A DNA stretch of 64,000 nucleotides from Pseudomonas azerbaijanoccidentalis (lineage in GTDB: Bacteria > Pseudomonadota > Gammaproteobacteria > Pseudomonadales > Pseudomonadaceae). Shown here piece after piece: positions 27,050 through 35,724 of this stretch. Below the pieces are notes generated by a model. It was not told the DNA's origin, ran no database searches, and was given only the letters and a program-made list of their open reading frames with translations. Positions within the stretch are counted from its first letter, which is position 1. Each line of letters starts with the position of its first letter. Position numbers and translations under genes: made by a program. The DNA is taken from contig NZ_JAHSTU010000003.1 in assembly GCF_019145495.1 (NCBI RefSeq), positions 1-64,000 of the forward strand. The letters run 5' to 3'.

Positions 27050-27364
27050 ATGAAAAAAATGTGTTGTGTGTTGCTGGCGCTGCTGCCACTGACGGCGATG
27101 GCGTACCCGATCGATGTGAAAAAAGACCTCAACGGCCTGAAGATCGATTACGAAACCTTCGACACCGATAGCGATATCGGCTCCATTCGGGTGGCCAACT
27201 ATGGCGACGTCGACGCGAGCTGCAAGGCGGTGTTCAGCAATGGCCCGGAAGCACCACGAACCCGCAAGATCGATGTGCCGGCCGGCAAGCACAAAAGCGC
27301 CACCGCCAAGTTCAACCGCAACATCATCAAGCTGCGTATCGAGTTGATCTGCACCCCGAAATAA
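27050..27364 (+). CDS. Small exported conserved protein (104 aa)
   Basis: A 104-residue protein with a signal peptide (MKKMCCVLLALLPLTAMAYP, cleavage after about residue 18), so periplasmic. The mature part is an IgG-like beta sandwich by pattern (IDVKKDLNGLKIDYETFD..., GSIRVANYGDVDASCKAVFSNGPEAPRTRK, AKFNRNIIKLRIELICTPK) with two Cys (after SC and IC) that could form a disulphide. It is common in Pseudomonas, sometimes misannotated as '3-phosphoglycerate kinase', which its size rules out. Divergent from the LysR gene. A weak hairpin (CGGAGCA...TGCTCCG, 27371-27397) follows. Confidence 0.75.
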   Translation: MKKMCCVLLALLPLTAMAYPIDVKKDLNGLKIDYETFDTDSDIGSIRVANYGDVDASCKAVFSNGPEAPRTRKIDVPAGKHKSATAKFNRNIIKLRIELICTPK

Positions 27365-27513
27365 AACAAACGGAGCAAACCTGACGGGCATGCTCCGCTT
27401 ATAAACGAATTTATTGATGGGTTGTAGCAGTTATTTGCGCTTTTTCATCGATATGACTCTGTTTAACCTTCACTCCATCGACTTACAGCATTCTCAGATG
27501 GAGGCTACACCCC

Positions 27514-28113
27514 ATGTCCCGCGTTCTGATCATTGAAAGCAGTGCCCGTCAGCAAGACTCGGTTTCCCGTCAACTGACCCAGACCTTCATCAGCCAGTGG
27601 CAAGCCGCCCATCCGCAGGATCAAATCACCGTGCGTGACCTGGCCGTCAACCCGGTGCCGCACCTGGACATCAACCTGCTGGGTGGCTGGATGAAACCCG
27701 CCGAGCAGCGCAGTGACATCGAACAGGTGTCCCTGGAACGCTCCAACCAGTTGACCGACGAGCTGCTGGCCGCCGACGTCCTGGTGATGGCTGCGCCGAT
27801 GTACAACTTTGCAATTCCAAGCACGCTCAAGGCCTGGCTCGACCATGTGCTGCGTGCCGGCGTGACCTTCAAGTACACCGAAACCGGGCCTCAAGGTCTG
27901 CTCAGCGGTAAGCGCGCCTACGTGCTGACGGCTCGCGGCGGCATCTACGCCGGTAGCACGGCGGATCATCAGGAACCGTACCTGCGTCAGGTCATGGGCT
28001 TCATTGGTATCCACGACGTGACGTTCATTCACGCGGAAGGCATGAACCTGGGCGGCGATTTCCAGGAGAAGGGCCTGAACCAGGCCAACGCCAAGCTTTC
28101 GCAAGTGGCCTGA
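27514..28113 (+). CDS. azoR: FMN-dependent NADH-azoreductase
   Basis: A 199-residue flavodoxin-fold quinone/azo reductase using NADH and FMN. MSRVLIIESSARQQDSVSRQL supplies the FMN phosphate-binding loop, PMYNFAIPSTLKAWLDHVLRAG the isoalloxazine site, and TARGGIYAG the second flavin loop, all AzoR signatures. The length matches E. coli AzoR (201). Start at 27514 with GATGGAGGC upstream; in pseudomonads azoR is often beside a LysR gene, here the one at 26077. Followed by a strong terminator. Confidence 0.95.
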   Translation: MSRVLIIESSARQQDSVSRQLTQTFISQWQAAHPQDQITVRDLAVNPVPHLDINLLGGWMKPAEQRSDIEQVSLERSNQLTDELLAADVLVMAAPMYNFAIPSTLKAWLDHVLRAGVTFKYTETGPQGLLSGKRAYVLTARGGIYAGSTADHQEPYLRQVMGFIGIHDVTFIHAEGMNLGGDFQEKGLNQANAKLSQVA

Positions 28114-28220
28114 CCCGTTAATCGCCAGATAATCACTGGATGGTCTAGTGACTTGGCGCAACCCTTCAAGCCTGTACGCGCATCGAACCTCCCTTTGCAC
28201 TTATTGCTCCTGAGTGCTGT

Positions 28221-28259
28221 AGCCCGATTGAACGCTTTAGCGAGATCGGGCTTTTTTTT
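28221..28259 (+). terminator. Terminator after azoR
   Basis: AGCCCGAT (28221-28228), loop TGAACGCTTTAGCGAG, ATCGGGCT (28245-28252), then T8. About 110 bases after the azoR stop. Confidence 0.85.
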
Positions 28260-28278
28260 GCCTGCGTTTTATACCTGT

Positions 28279-28356
28279 GTAGGAGCTGCCGCAGGCTGCG
28301 ATCTTTTGACCTTAAAAAAGCAATATCAAAAGATCGCAGCTTGCGGCAGCTCCTAC
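28279..28356. repeat. REP inverted pair (GTAGGAGCTGCCGCAGG family)
   Basis: GTAGGAGCTGCCGCAGGCTG... (from 28279) and ...TTGCGGCAGCTCCTAC (to 28356), nearly perfect arms around CTTAAAAAAGCAATA, located directly after the azoR terminator. Confidence 0.88.
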
Positions 28357-28425
28357 AGTGTTGTGGGCGTCTCGCGATAAGAGGCAAAACCCGCTATCGT
28401 CGCCGCCATTCAAAACGAGGCGAGC

Positions 28426-29292
28426 ATGGGCTATCTACTTTTTGTCACGCTGATCCAGGCGTTTTCCTTCAGTTTGATCGGTGAATACCTGGCCGGTCAT
28501 GTCGACAGCTACTTCGCCGTGCTGGTGCGCGTGCTGCTGGCGGGGCTGGTGTTCATTCCGCTGACGCGATGGCGCTCGGTCGAGCCGGCGTTCATGCGCG
28601 GCATGTTGCTGATCGGCGCGCTGCAGTTCGGCGTGACCTACGTCTGCCTGTACCTGAGCTTTCGCGTGTTGACGGTACCGGAAGTGCTGCTATTCACCAT
28701 CCTCACGCCCTTGCACGTGACCCTGATTGAAGATGCGCTGAACCGTCGCTTCAATCCCTGGGCGTTGGTCGCCGCACTGGTGGCGGTGGCGGGCGCGGCG
28801 GTGATTCGCTTCGACCGGATCAATCCGGATTTCTTCATGGGCTTCCTGCTGCTGCAATTGGCCAACTTCACCTATGCCGCCGGGCAGGTGCTCTATAAGC
28901 ATATGGTCGCGCGCCACCCGAGCGATCTTCCGCATTACCGACGCTTCGGTTACTTCTATCTCGGAGCCCTGGCCGTGGCATTGCCGGCATTCCTGTTATT
29001 CGGCAAACAGAACTTTCTGCCCGAAGCGCCGCTGCAGTGGGGCGTGCTGCTGTTCCTCGGCCTCGTTTCGACCGCATTGGGGCTGTACTGGTGGAACAAA
29101 GGCGCGTGCCTGGTCAATGGCGGGACGCTGGCGGTGATGAACAACCTGCATGTGCCAGTGGGGTTGCTGATCAATCTGTTGATCTGGAATCAGCATGAAG
29201 AGTTGGGGCGATTGCTGCTGGGTGGGTCGGTGATTTTGATGGCGGTGTGGATCAGCCGGTTGGGTGTACGCCCGTCGTTGGTGGCACGCTGA
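28426..29292 (+). CDS. DMT-superfamily permease (EamA / CAAT-type)
   Basis: A 288-residue permease with ten predicted membrane helices (two five-helix EamA repeats). The first repeat spans about residues 1-135 and the second 145-288, with the typical conserved end-of-repeat LRVLTVPEVLLFTILTPLHV and LVNGGTLAVMNNLHVPVGLLINLL segments. Similar proteins are carboxylate/amino acid/amine transporters. Cargo unknown. ATG 28426 has ACGAGGCGAGC upstream. Beyond its stop is a small REP hairpin and a convergent LysR gene. Confidence 0.88.
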   Translation: MGYLLFVTLIQAFSFSLIGEYLAGHVDSYFAVLVRVLLAGLVFIPLTRWRSVEPAFMRGMLLIGALQFGVTYVCLYLSFRVLTVPEVLLFTILTPLHVTLIEDALNRRFNPWALVAALVAVAGAAVIRFDRINPDFFMGFLLLQLANFTYAAGQVLYKHMVARHPSDLPHYRRFGYFYLGALAVALPAFLLFGKQNFLPEAPLQWGVLLFLGLVSTALGLYWWNKGACLVNGGTLAVMNNLHVPVGLLINLLIWNQHEELGRLLLGGSVILMAVWISRLGVRPSLVAR

Positions 29293-29297
29293 ACCCT

Positions 29298-29323
29298 GTG
29301 GGAGCGAGCAAGCCCGCTCCCAC
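29298..29323. repeat. Short REP hairpin (GTGGGAGCG family)
   Basis: GTGGGAGCG (29298-29306), AGCAAGCC, CGCTCCCAC (29315-29323). Compact single REP stem just downstream of the permease, likely doubling as a 3' end hairpin. Confidence 0.8.
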
Positions 29324-29347
29324 AATAGATTGGGTGATCTTCGAAAA

Positions 29348-30235
29348 TCAATTCGGCGCCAGCTGCTCCAGCAGAAACTCGATAAACGCTCGGGTCTTCT
29401 GCGGCACCCGCCGCGCTGACGAATAGACCGCATTGATGGTGATTGCCGGAGCCTGCCATTCGCACAACACCGGCACCAATCGGCCGGCCGCCAGTGCATC
29501 CTCAACGATGAAGTCGGGCAGCAGGGCGATGCCCATGCCAGCTTCGGCGGCCTGGGCGAGCAGGTCGCCGTTGTTGGCGTGCAAGGGGCCGGTCACGGTC
29601 ACCCGCTGGGTTTCCTTGCCATTGCACAGTTGCAGGCTGACACCGCTCTGCAGATACCCGTAGTTGAGGCATTGATGGGCGCGCAGATCCTGCGGAGTCT
29701 GCGGGACGCCTGCACGCTCGAGATAACCGGGGGACGCCACCATGATGCGCGGTGCGGGCGCCAGTTGCCGGGCGATCATCGTCGAGTCGGGCATGCTGGC
29801 GATGCGGATCGTGACGTCAAAGCCACCTCGCACCGGGTCGACCTGCTGGTCGCTGAGCACCAGTTGCAATTCGATATTCGGGTGCTGTTCATGAAACAGC
29901 GGGATCAACGGCCCCAGCCGCCGAAGACCGAACGACATCGGCGCATTGACCCGCAACACACCGCGTAACTCGCCGATGCCGTCACGGGCTCGCTGCTCGG
30001 CCTCGTCCAGCGCCGCCAACACTTCCCGTGCCGCTTCGAAATACTCGGCTCCGGCTTCGGTCAGGTGCAGGCTGCGGGTGGTGCGTTGCAGCAACTGCAC
30101 GCCGATGGCTTCTTCCAGCGCCTGAATCTGTTTGCTGACTTTCGAGCGCGGCACGTCCATGGCCCGGGCGGCTGCGGCGAAGCCGTTCTCGCCGACCGTG
30201 ACGACGAAGGCGCGCATGCATTCGATGCGATCCAT
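29348..30235 (-). CDS. LysR-family transcriptional regulator
   Basis: A 295-residue LysR protein. N-terminal helix-turn-helix: GFAAAARAMDVPRSKVSKQIQALEE (about residues 17-41), then LLQRTTRSLHLTEAG and an effector domain with LRVNAPMSFGLRRLGPLIP. The effector lobe has the 'CrgA/AaeR-like' pattern. Divergent from a YcaC-type hydrolase gene with 158 bases between, where a palindrome typical of LysR sites lies 15 bases before its start. It probably controls the hydrolase. Confidence 0.93.
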   Translation of the reverse strand: MDRIECMRAFVVTVGENGFAAAARAMDVPRSKVSKQIQALEEAIGVQLLQRTTRSLHLTEAGAEYFEAAREVLAALDEAEQRARDGIGELRGVLRVNAPMSFGLRRLGPLIPLFHEQHPNIELQLVLSDQQVDPVRGGFDVTIRIASMPDSTMIARQLAPAPRIMVASPGYLERAGVPQTPQDLRAHQCLNYGYLQSGVSLQLCNGKETQRVTVTGPLHANNGDLLAQAAEAGMGIALLPDFIVEDALAAGRLVPVLCEWQAPAITINAVYSSARRVPQKTRAFIEFLLEQLAPN

Positions 30236-30249
30236 ATTGTCCCTATTTT

Positions 30250-30264
30250 AGAATCAATGATTCT
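30250..30264. promoter_or_regulatory. Candidate LysR operator between lysR and ycaC-like genes
   Basis: AGAATC AAT GATTCT: 6-bp perfect arms with a T-N11-A-like span, in the divergent intergenic region, 15 bases from the LysR start. Consistent with autoregulation plus activation of the hydrolase. Confidence 0.45.
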
Positions 30265-30393
30265 CAATTTTAGGTAATTGTCCCTTTTATCGCTAGCCCC
30301 TAAAGTGACATCCAAGCCGACGACAACGCCGCTGAAGGCAACGTCGACTAACCCATTACCCATTCGAAATATCGACATCAAAAGGAACGCGCC

Positions 30394-31038
30394 ATGTCTA
30401 TTCGTGAACTGCTCAACCCAACCAACTCCGCCCTGATCCTGATCGACCACCAGCCGCAAATGGCTTTCGGCGTGCAGTCGATCGACCGTCAGACCTTGAA
30501 GAACAACACCGTGGGCCTGGCCAAGGCGGCGAAGATCTTCAACGTGCCGACCATCTACACCTCGGTCGAAACCGAAAGCTTCAGCGGTTACATCTGGCCG
30601 GAGTTGCTGGCGGTGCACCCGGATCAAAAGCCGATCGAACGCACATCGATGAACTCCTGGGAAGACAAGGCACTGGTTGACGCGGTGAAAGCCACCGGTC
30701 GCAAGAAGCTGATCATTGCCGCGCTGTGGACCGAGGTCTGCCTGACCTTCCCGGCACTGGAAGCTCTGGCTGAAGGCTACGAGGTGTACATCGTCACCGA
30801 CGCTTCCGGCGGTACCACCAAGGAAGCACATGATATGTCGGTGCAACGGATGATTCAGGCGGGCGCAGTGCCGGTGACCTGGCAGCAAGTGTTGCTCGAA
30901 TACCAGCGTGACTGGGCGCACAAAGACACTTACGAAGCAGTGATGGCGTTGGTGCTGGAGCACAGCGGCGCGTACGGCATGGGCGTCGATTACGCCTACA
31001 CCATGGTGCACAAGGCACCGCAGCGGCAGGTGAAATAA
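30394..31038 (+). CDS. YcaC-type isochorismatase-family hydrolase
   Basis: A 214-residue cysteine hydrolase of the isochorismatase-like superfamily, closest by motif to YcaC, whose substrate is unknown. The nucleophilic Cys116 is in ALWTEVCLTFPALEAL and the Asp of the triad is Asp18 in ALILIDHQPQMAF. The C-terminal TYEAVMALVLEHSGAYGMGVDYAYTMV is a YcaC trait. Likely an octameric cytoplasmic enzyme. ATG 30394 follows AAAGGAACGC. Divergent from a LysR gene that probably regulates it. A REP pair follows its stop. Confidence 0.9.
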   Translation: MSIRELLNPTNSALILIDHQPQMAFGVQSIDRQTLKNNTVGLAKAAKIFNVPTIYTSVETESFSGYIWPELLAVHPDQKPIERTSMNSWEDKALVDAVKATGRKKLIIAALWTEVCLTFPALEALAEGYEVYIVTDASGGTTKEAHDMSVQRMIQAGAVPVTWQQVLLEYQRDWAHKDTYEAVMALVLEHSGAYGMGVDYAYTMVHKAPQRQVK

Positions 31039-31064
31039 TCAATATTACTGAACGGCCGCAATCC

Positions 31065-31157
31065 CTGTAGGAGCTGGGCTTGCCCGCGATAGCGGAGTAC
31101 CAGTCAACGAACCTGTTGCTGACACTCCCTCATCGCGGGCAAGCCCGGCTCCTACAG
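31065..31157. repeat. REP inverted pair (CTGTAGGAGCTGGGCTTGC family)
   Basis: CTGTAGGAGCTGGGCTTGCCC... (31065 on) and ...GGGCAAGCCCGGCTCCTACAG (to 31157), long arms around a 30-base loop, between the convergent YcaC-like and MscS-family genes. Confidence 0.88.
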
Positions 31158-31169
31158 GTTTTTGTGCTG

Positions 31170-32468
31170 TTACATCAGGCGCTTTTCGGGTTCGGGGAGG
31201 TGGCTCGCGCCAAGCACCGCCGGCAACAGCCCCGCACGCAAATCGGTACCGCTCGGCTGCTGATACAGGCTCAAGCCAAACTCCGGCAGCACCGCCAGCA
31301 GGTAATCGAAAATATCCCCCTGAATCCGCTCGTAATCGGCCCACGCCGTGGTCCGGGTAAAGCAATAGATTTCCAGCGGAATACCCTGTGCGGTGGTCTG
31401 CATCTGCCGGACCATGCAGGTCATGTTTGGCTGGATCTCCGCGTGGCTTTTCAGATACGCCAGCGCATAGGCGCGGAACGTACCGATGTTGGTCATCCGT
31501 CGGCGGTTAGCCGACAGCGCGGCGACGTTGCCCTGGGCTTCGTTCCACGCTTTGAGCTCGGCGTGTTTGCGTGTCATGTAGTCCGTGAGCAGATGGACTT
31601 GCGAAAGTTTCTGCTCTTCTTCATCACGCAGAAACCGCACACCGCTGGCGTCGATATACAGGCTGCGCTTGATCCGGCGGCCGCCGGACGCCTGCATGCC
31701 GCGCCAGTTCTTGAACGACTCGGACATCAGGCGCCAGGTCGGGATGGACACGATGGTCTTGTCGAAATTCTGCACTTTGACTGTGTGCAGGGTGATGTCC
31801 ACCACATCGCCATCGGCACCAACCTGCGGCATTTCGATCCAGTCACCGACCCGCAACATGTCGTTGCTGGTCAGCTGCACGCTGGCGACGAACGACAGCA
31901 GGGTGTCCTTGTAGACCAATAGAATCACCGCCGACATCGCACCCAGACCTGACAGCAGCAACAGCGGCGAGCGGTCGATCAGCGTGGCGACGATGATGAT
32001 CGCGCCAAACACGTACAAGACCATTTTCGTCAGTTGCACGTAACCCTTGATCGAGCGAGTGCGGGCGTGTTCGGTGCGGGCATAGATGTCCAACAGCGCA
32101 TTAAGCAGGGCGCTGACCGCCAGCAGCAGGAACAGGAAGGTGAAGGCCAGGGCCACATTGCCGAGAAAGTTCAGGCTGGTTTTGCTCAGGTCCGGCACCA
32201 GGTTGAGGCCGAACTGAATCACCAGTGACGGCGTTATCTGCGCGAGGCGATGAAATACCTTGTTCTGGAGAAAATCGTTGATCCAGTGCAATGCCGGCTG
32301 GCGGCTGAGCATTTTGGCGGCGTGCAGAATCAGGTAGCGCGCCACCCGTCCGAGGAACAGGGCAATGGTCAGCAGCAACAGCAGCGACAGGCTGGAATGC
32401 ACGAGCGGGTGTTGGTCGAGGGCACCCCAAAGGTCCAGGACATTGATCCAGAGCTGTTTGATATCCAT
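31170..32468 (-). CDS. Mechanosensitive channel, MscS family (YbdG-like)
   Basis: A 432-residue MscS-superfamily channel of the inner membrane, protecting against osmotic down-shock. It is longer than MscS itself (286) and matches YbdG/MscM (415). Helices lie at about residues 25-50, 75-95, 105-125, 145-170 and the pore-lining TM3 at 175-205 (LLLLSGLGAMSAVILLVYKDTLLSFVASVQL). The beta domain follows with MLRVGDWIEMPQVGADGDVVDITLHTVKVQNFDKTIVSIPTW, the most conserved MscS stretch. Start set at ATG 32468; two codons earlier is a TTG. Single-gene unit, facing the DEAD-box helicase divergently. Confidence 0.93.
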   Translation of the reverse strand: MDIKQLWINVLDLWGALDQHPLVHSSLSLLLLLTIALFLGRVARYLILHAAKMLSRQPALHWINDFLQNKVFHRLAQITPSLVIQFGLNLVPDLSKTSLNFLGNVALAFTFLFLLLAVSALLNALLDIYARTEHARTRSIKGYVQLTKMVLYVFGAIIIVATLIDRSPLLLLSGLGAMSAVILLVYKDTLLSFVASVQLTSNDMLRVGDWIEMPQVGADGDVVDITLHTVKVQNFDKTIVSIPTWRLMSESFKNWRGMQASGGRRIKRSLYIDASGVRFLRDEEEQKLSQVHLLTDYMTRKHAELKAWNEAQGNVAALSANRRRMTNIGTFRAYALAYLKSHAEIQPNMTCMVRQMQTTAQGIPLEIYCFTRTTAWADYERIQGDIFDYLLAVLPEFGLSLYQQPSGTDLRAGLLPAVLGASHLPEPEKRLM

Positions 32469-32660
32469 GGTCAAAAACGATTCTTCTGTAAGGCGCGAAG
32501 GGCGATTAGAGCATTTAAGACGCTTTGTATTACCTTCGGGGACAAATCAGGCAACAAAAAAGCCACTGTTTACGGTCGTTTGCATAAAGAAACTCGGCCT
32601 CGGCGCTCGAAACCGGTACCCTATGCAGCTGTTTTTTTGTATTTCTTCGAGGTAGCACCC

Positions 32661-34001
32661 GTGTTTTCCGAATTCGCCCTGCACGAACGCCTGCTTAAAG
32701 CCGTGGCCGAGCTTAAATTTGTCGAGCCTACGCCTGTGCAAGCAGCGGCTATTCCGCTGGCGCTCCAAGGGCGTGACCTGCGGGTGACAGCGCAAACCGG
32801 TAGCGGCAAAACCGCTGCATTCGTTTTGCCGATCCTCAATCGCCTGATTGGCCCGGCCAAGATCCGCGTCAGCATCAAGACCCTGATCCTGCTGCCGACC
32901 CGTGAGCTGGCCCAGCAGACGTTGAAAGAAGTTGAGCGCTTTTCGCAGTTCACCTTCATCAAGTCCGGCCTGATCACCGGCGGTGAAGACTTCAAGGTCC
33001 AGGCCGCCATGCTGCGCAAGGTGCCTGACATCCTGATCGGTACTCCGGGCCGGATGATCGAGCAATTGAACGCCGGCAACCTCGACTTGAAAGAAGTTGA
33101 AGTGCTGGTGCTCGACGAAGCCGACCGTATGCTCGACATGGGTTTCGCCGATGACGTTCAGCGTCTGGTCGACGAATGCACCAACCGTCAGCAAACCATG
33201 CTGTTCTCCGCCACCACCGGTGGTTCGGGCCTGCGTGAAATGATCGCCAAGGTCCTGAACAACCCTGAGCACTTGCAGCTCAACGCGGTCAGCCAGCTGA
33301 ACGAAACCACCCGTCAGCAAATCATCACCGCTGACCACAATCAGCACAAAGAACAGATCGTCAATTGGTTGCTGGCCAACGAGACCTACCAGAAAGCGAT
33401 CGTGTTCACCAACACTCGCGCCATGGCCGACCGCATCTACGGTCGTCTGGTGGCGCAGGAATACAAGGCGTTCGTGCTGCACGGCGAGAAAGACCAGAAG
33501 GATCGCAAGCTGGCGATCGACCGCCTCAAGCAGGGCGGCGTGAAGATCCTCGTGGCCACCGACGTTGCCGCTCGCGGTCTGGACGTGGATGGCCTGGACC
33601 TGGTGATCAACTTCGACATGCCGCGCAGTGGCGACGAGTACGTGCACCGCATCGGTCGTACCGGTCGCGCCGGCAACGATGGCCTGGCCATCTCGCTGAT
33701 CTGCCACGGCGACTGGAACCTGATGTCGAGCATCGAGCGCTACCTCAAGCAGAGCTTCGAGCGTCGTACCATCAAGGAAGTCAAAGGCGCCTACGGCGGA
33801 CCGAAAAAGGTCAAGGCTTCGGGCAAGGCTGTCGGCGTGAAGAAGAAAAAGACCGACGCCAAGGGCGACAAGAAGAAAACCGTCGCCAAGACCCCGACCA
33901 AGCGCAAGAGCGTCAATCGCCCGAAAAGCGATTCGCTGGTCAGCAAGGACGGCATGGCCCCGCTCAAGCGCCGCAAGCCGGAAGCGCCGGCGGCTGAATA
34001 A
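32661..34001 (+). CDS. DEAD-box ATP-dependent RNA helicase (RhlE/SrmB-like group)
   Basis: A 446-residue RNA helicase expected in ribosome assembly or mRNA turnover. The start is GTG 32661 with GAGG 8 bases upstream, giving the family N-terminus VFSEFALHERLLKAV. Motifs in order: Q motif (FVEPTPVQAAAIP), I TAQTGSGKT, Ia PTRELAQQ, Ib TPGRM, II VLDEADRMLDMGF, III SATTGG, V RGLDVDGLDLVINFD, VI HRIGRTGRAG. The last 85 residues form a lysine-rich low-complexity tail (KKVKASGKAVGVKKKKTDAKG...), an RNA-binding extension. The upstream frame extends to 32250 through non-homologous sequence. Followed by a strong terminator. Confidence 0.95.
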   Translation: MFSEFALHERLLKAVAELKFVEPTPVQAAAIPLALQGRDLRVTAQTGSGKTAAFVLPILNRLIGPAKIRVSIKTLILLPTRELAQQTLKEVERFSQFTFIKSGLITGGEDFKVQAAMLRKVPDILIGTPGRMIEQLNAGNLDLKEVEVLVLDEADRMLDMGFADDVQRLVDECTNRQQTMLFSATTGGSGLREMIAKVLNNPEHLQLNAVSQLNETTRQQIITADHNQHKEQIVNWLLANETYQKAIVFTNTRAMADRIYGRLVAQEYKAFVLHGEKDQKDRKLAIDRLKQGGVKILVATDVAARGLDVDGLDLVINFDMPRSGDEYVHRIGRTGRAGNDGLAISLICHGDWNLMSSIERYLKQSFERRTIKEVKGAYGGPKKVKASGKAVGVKKKKTDAKGDKKKTVAKTPTKRKSVNRPKSDSLVSKDGMAPLKRRKPEAPAAE

Positions 34002-34016
34002 GTGTTTTAGTCGCCC

Positions 34017-34049
34017 ATAAAAAAACCGGACTAATGTCCGGTTTTTTTA
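34017..34049 (+). terminator. Terminator of the DEAD-box helicase gene
   Basis: Perfect stem AAACCGGAC TAAT GTCCGGTTT (34024-34045), flanked by A and T runs, ending ...GGTTTTTTT. Also usable for the convergent small minus-strand gene. Confidence 0.9.
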
Positions 34050-34062
34050 TGAGCAGCGTTTA

Positions 34063-34338
34063 TCAGCTTTCGGCTTTTTTCTCGGCCGTTGCCAACTCTT
34101 TCAAACGCTGATCAATCAACTGGCACTTGTCCGGCAGATCCTTCGCGGCGGTACCCAGGTCCATCTTCTGCAACTCATCGTTGATCTCCTTGGCCTTCGC
34201 CGGGTTCTGTTCGGTGAGCTTGGTCACTTCCTTGGCCAATTGTTCGCGCTTGGCGGTGGCCTCCTCCGGCGTACAGGCCCAGACGGGCAGCGCGCAGGCG
34301 AGTGTGGCGGCGAGGGAGAGTTTGAGCAGGGTTTTCAT
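34063..34338 (-). CDS. Small exported hypothetical protein (91 aa)
   Basis: A 91-residue protein with a signal peptide (LLKLSLAATLACALPVWACTPEE, cleavage near residue 21; the CT after WA could also be a weak lipobox, but VWAC is not the usual LxxC form). The rest is mainly helical and highly charged (TAKREQLAKEVTKLTEQNPAKAKEIND...), with one further Cys in LPDKCQLIDQRL that could pair with Cys22. Function unknown; looks like the small helical periplasmic proteins common in Pseudomonas. Faces the helicase terminator. Confidence 0.72.
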   Translation of the reverse strand: MKTLLKLSLAATLACALPVWACTPEEATAKREQLAKEVTKLTEQNPAKAKEINDELQKMDLGTAAKDLPDKCQLIDQRLKELATAEKKAES

Positions 34339-34413
34339 GTGTCAGGCCTCAGTTCCGGTTAAGGCGGGTTAACTGGTTGAGGCCTGAAAGGTGAAAAAAG
34401 TTCAGGGGCATTT

Positions 34414-35148
34414 TCACCCGCCGTGGCAGCAACTTGCCGGGGCAGCGTCACCATACTTGTCGTGATGTTTCACCCACTCCATGATCTCCTCTTCATTGCG
34501 GCCCTTGGGCGTCAAGTCGAGGTAGTTGTAGGCGCCTACCAGCATGTCCAGACCACGGGCATAGGTCGAGTAGGTGTGAAAAATGTCGCCATTTTCGTTG
34601 CGATAAAACACGCTCAAGCCCGGGAGTTCTTCCTCGGAGCCGTCAGTTTTTTCGTAGTTGTAGGTCGCTTTTCCGGCAGCGACATCTTCGGCTCTGGCCG
34701 AAACGCCAAAGTCGTAGTTGAAGTCGCAACCCTCTGACGAAACCCAATCAAACTTCCACCCCATGCGTCGCTTGAATGCCTGGAATTCGGCAAACGGCGC
34801 GTGGGAAACCGCCACGACTGCCACGTCATGGTGGGCCAGATGCTGATTGGCACCGTCGATATGGTCGGAAAGGAATGAGCATCCCGGGCAACCCTCATCC
34901 CAACCTTCGGCGAACATGAAATGGTAAATGACCAACTGACTGCGGCCGCCGAACAGGTCGACGAGCTTTAGTTCGCCGTTGGGGCCCTGGAAGTGGTAGT
35001 CCTTGTCGATTTTCACCCAGGGCAGGGCGCGACGTTCGGCGCTGAGCTTGTCTCGTTCGCGGGTGAAGGCTTTTTCGTGGGCCAGATGCTGTTTGCGAGC
35101 GGCGAGCCATTCTTCCCGGGACACGACGGGATGATTCTGAATGTTCAT
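34414..35148 (-). CDS. DUF899 family thioredoxin-like protein
   Basis: A 244-residue cytoplasmic protein of the DUF899 family (AhpC/TSA-thioredoxin superfamily, function unknown). N-terminal VVSREEWLAARKQHLAHEKAFTRERDKLSAERRALPW is the family hallmark, followed by LVIYHFMFAEGWDEGCPGCSFLSDHI with a CxxC (GCPGC) in the place of the thioredoxin active site, and SVFYRNENGDIFHTYSTYARGLDML. The family is often annotated as a dithiol-disulphide isomerase or thioredoxin-like. Likely monocistronic. C-terminal SCCHGG is unusual: an extra Cys-Cys near the end. Confidence 0.9.
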   Translation of the reverse strand: MNIQNHPVVSREEWLAARKQHLAHEKAFTRERDKLSAERRALPWVKIDKDYHFQGPNGELKLVDLFGGRSQLVIYHFMFAEGWDEGCPGCSFLSDHIDGANQHLAHHDVAVVAVSHAPFAEFQAFKRRMGWKFDWVSSEGCDFNYDFGVSARAEDVAAGKATYNYEKTDGSEEELPGLSVFYRNENGDIFHTYSTYARGLDMLVGAYNYLDLTPKGRNEEEIMEWVKHHDKYGDAAPASCCHGG

Positions 35149-35321
35149 GCGGGTTTCTCCTGCGTGGGGCTGGGAGTCGACTTACACAGCCTAGTCGTTT
35201 GACTTGCCCGCTATTCGACATACCGCTGGTCGGTCACCGTAAAAACCTCGGCTGAACGGCTGCCGGTGTTGCCGGTCACAACCTATGAAGGCCCTCACTC
35301 ACGGGCACCGGAGGTTGCAGG

Positions 35322-35711
35322 ATGACGACTTATAACTGGGATTTGATCGAGCGCCTGTTGCATGAAGTGCAGCGCGGCGAAGCCAGCTTCACGCCACGGC
35401 CTTATGCTGAGCAATATGTGGCGGAAAAAACCGCGGAAGGTGAGGAAACAGAGAATCTGGATCATCTGAAAGCGGTCGCGGGTGAGTACGAAAAGTTACT
35501 GCTGGAGCGGGGCTACATTGAGCCTCGGCCAGAAGAGCAGGGCGGGACCGGTTCCAACTACATTCTGACGCCCAGGGGCTCAAGTTTATTGAGCCTGATC
35601 GACAGCAGCATTCCGGGCAATGACCATCCGCGACAGGTGCTGGACGAGCAAGAGGATGCGCTGGATGAGCTGACCTTCGACGAAGTGGCTTCGAAAGCGC
35701 AGATTGCCTGA
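35322..35711 (+). CDS. Hypothetical protein, possible DUF2513-like winged-helix
   Basis: A 129-residue acidic protein. Layout: an N-terminal helix YNWDLIERLLHEVQRGEASFTPRPYAEQYVAEK, a helix ...ENLDHLKAVAGEYEKLLLERGYIEPR, then a beta-hairpin ending LTPRGSSLLSLIDSS. This helix-helix-'GYIEPR...ILTPRGSSLL' layout is that of winged-helix transcriptional or DUF2513-type proteins (L.....GYI.......LT..G..L). No clear partner. ATG 35322 with GGAGGTTGCAGG upstream. Function open. Confidence 0.68.
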   Translation: MTTYNWDLIERLLHEVQRGEASFTPRPYAEQYVAEKTAEGEETENLDHLKAVAGEYEKLLLERGYIEPRPEEQGGTGSNYILTPRGSSLLSLIDSSIPGNDHPRQVLDEQEDALDELTFDEVASKAQIA

Positions 35712-35724
35712 ACAAAAATCTCAC

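Noticed and set aside
28166..28387. Small frames read through REP sequence near azoR
   Set aside because: They consist mainly of translated REP (SCRKLRSFD-like) and recur wherever the repeat occurs.
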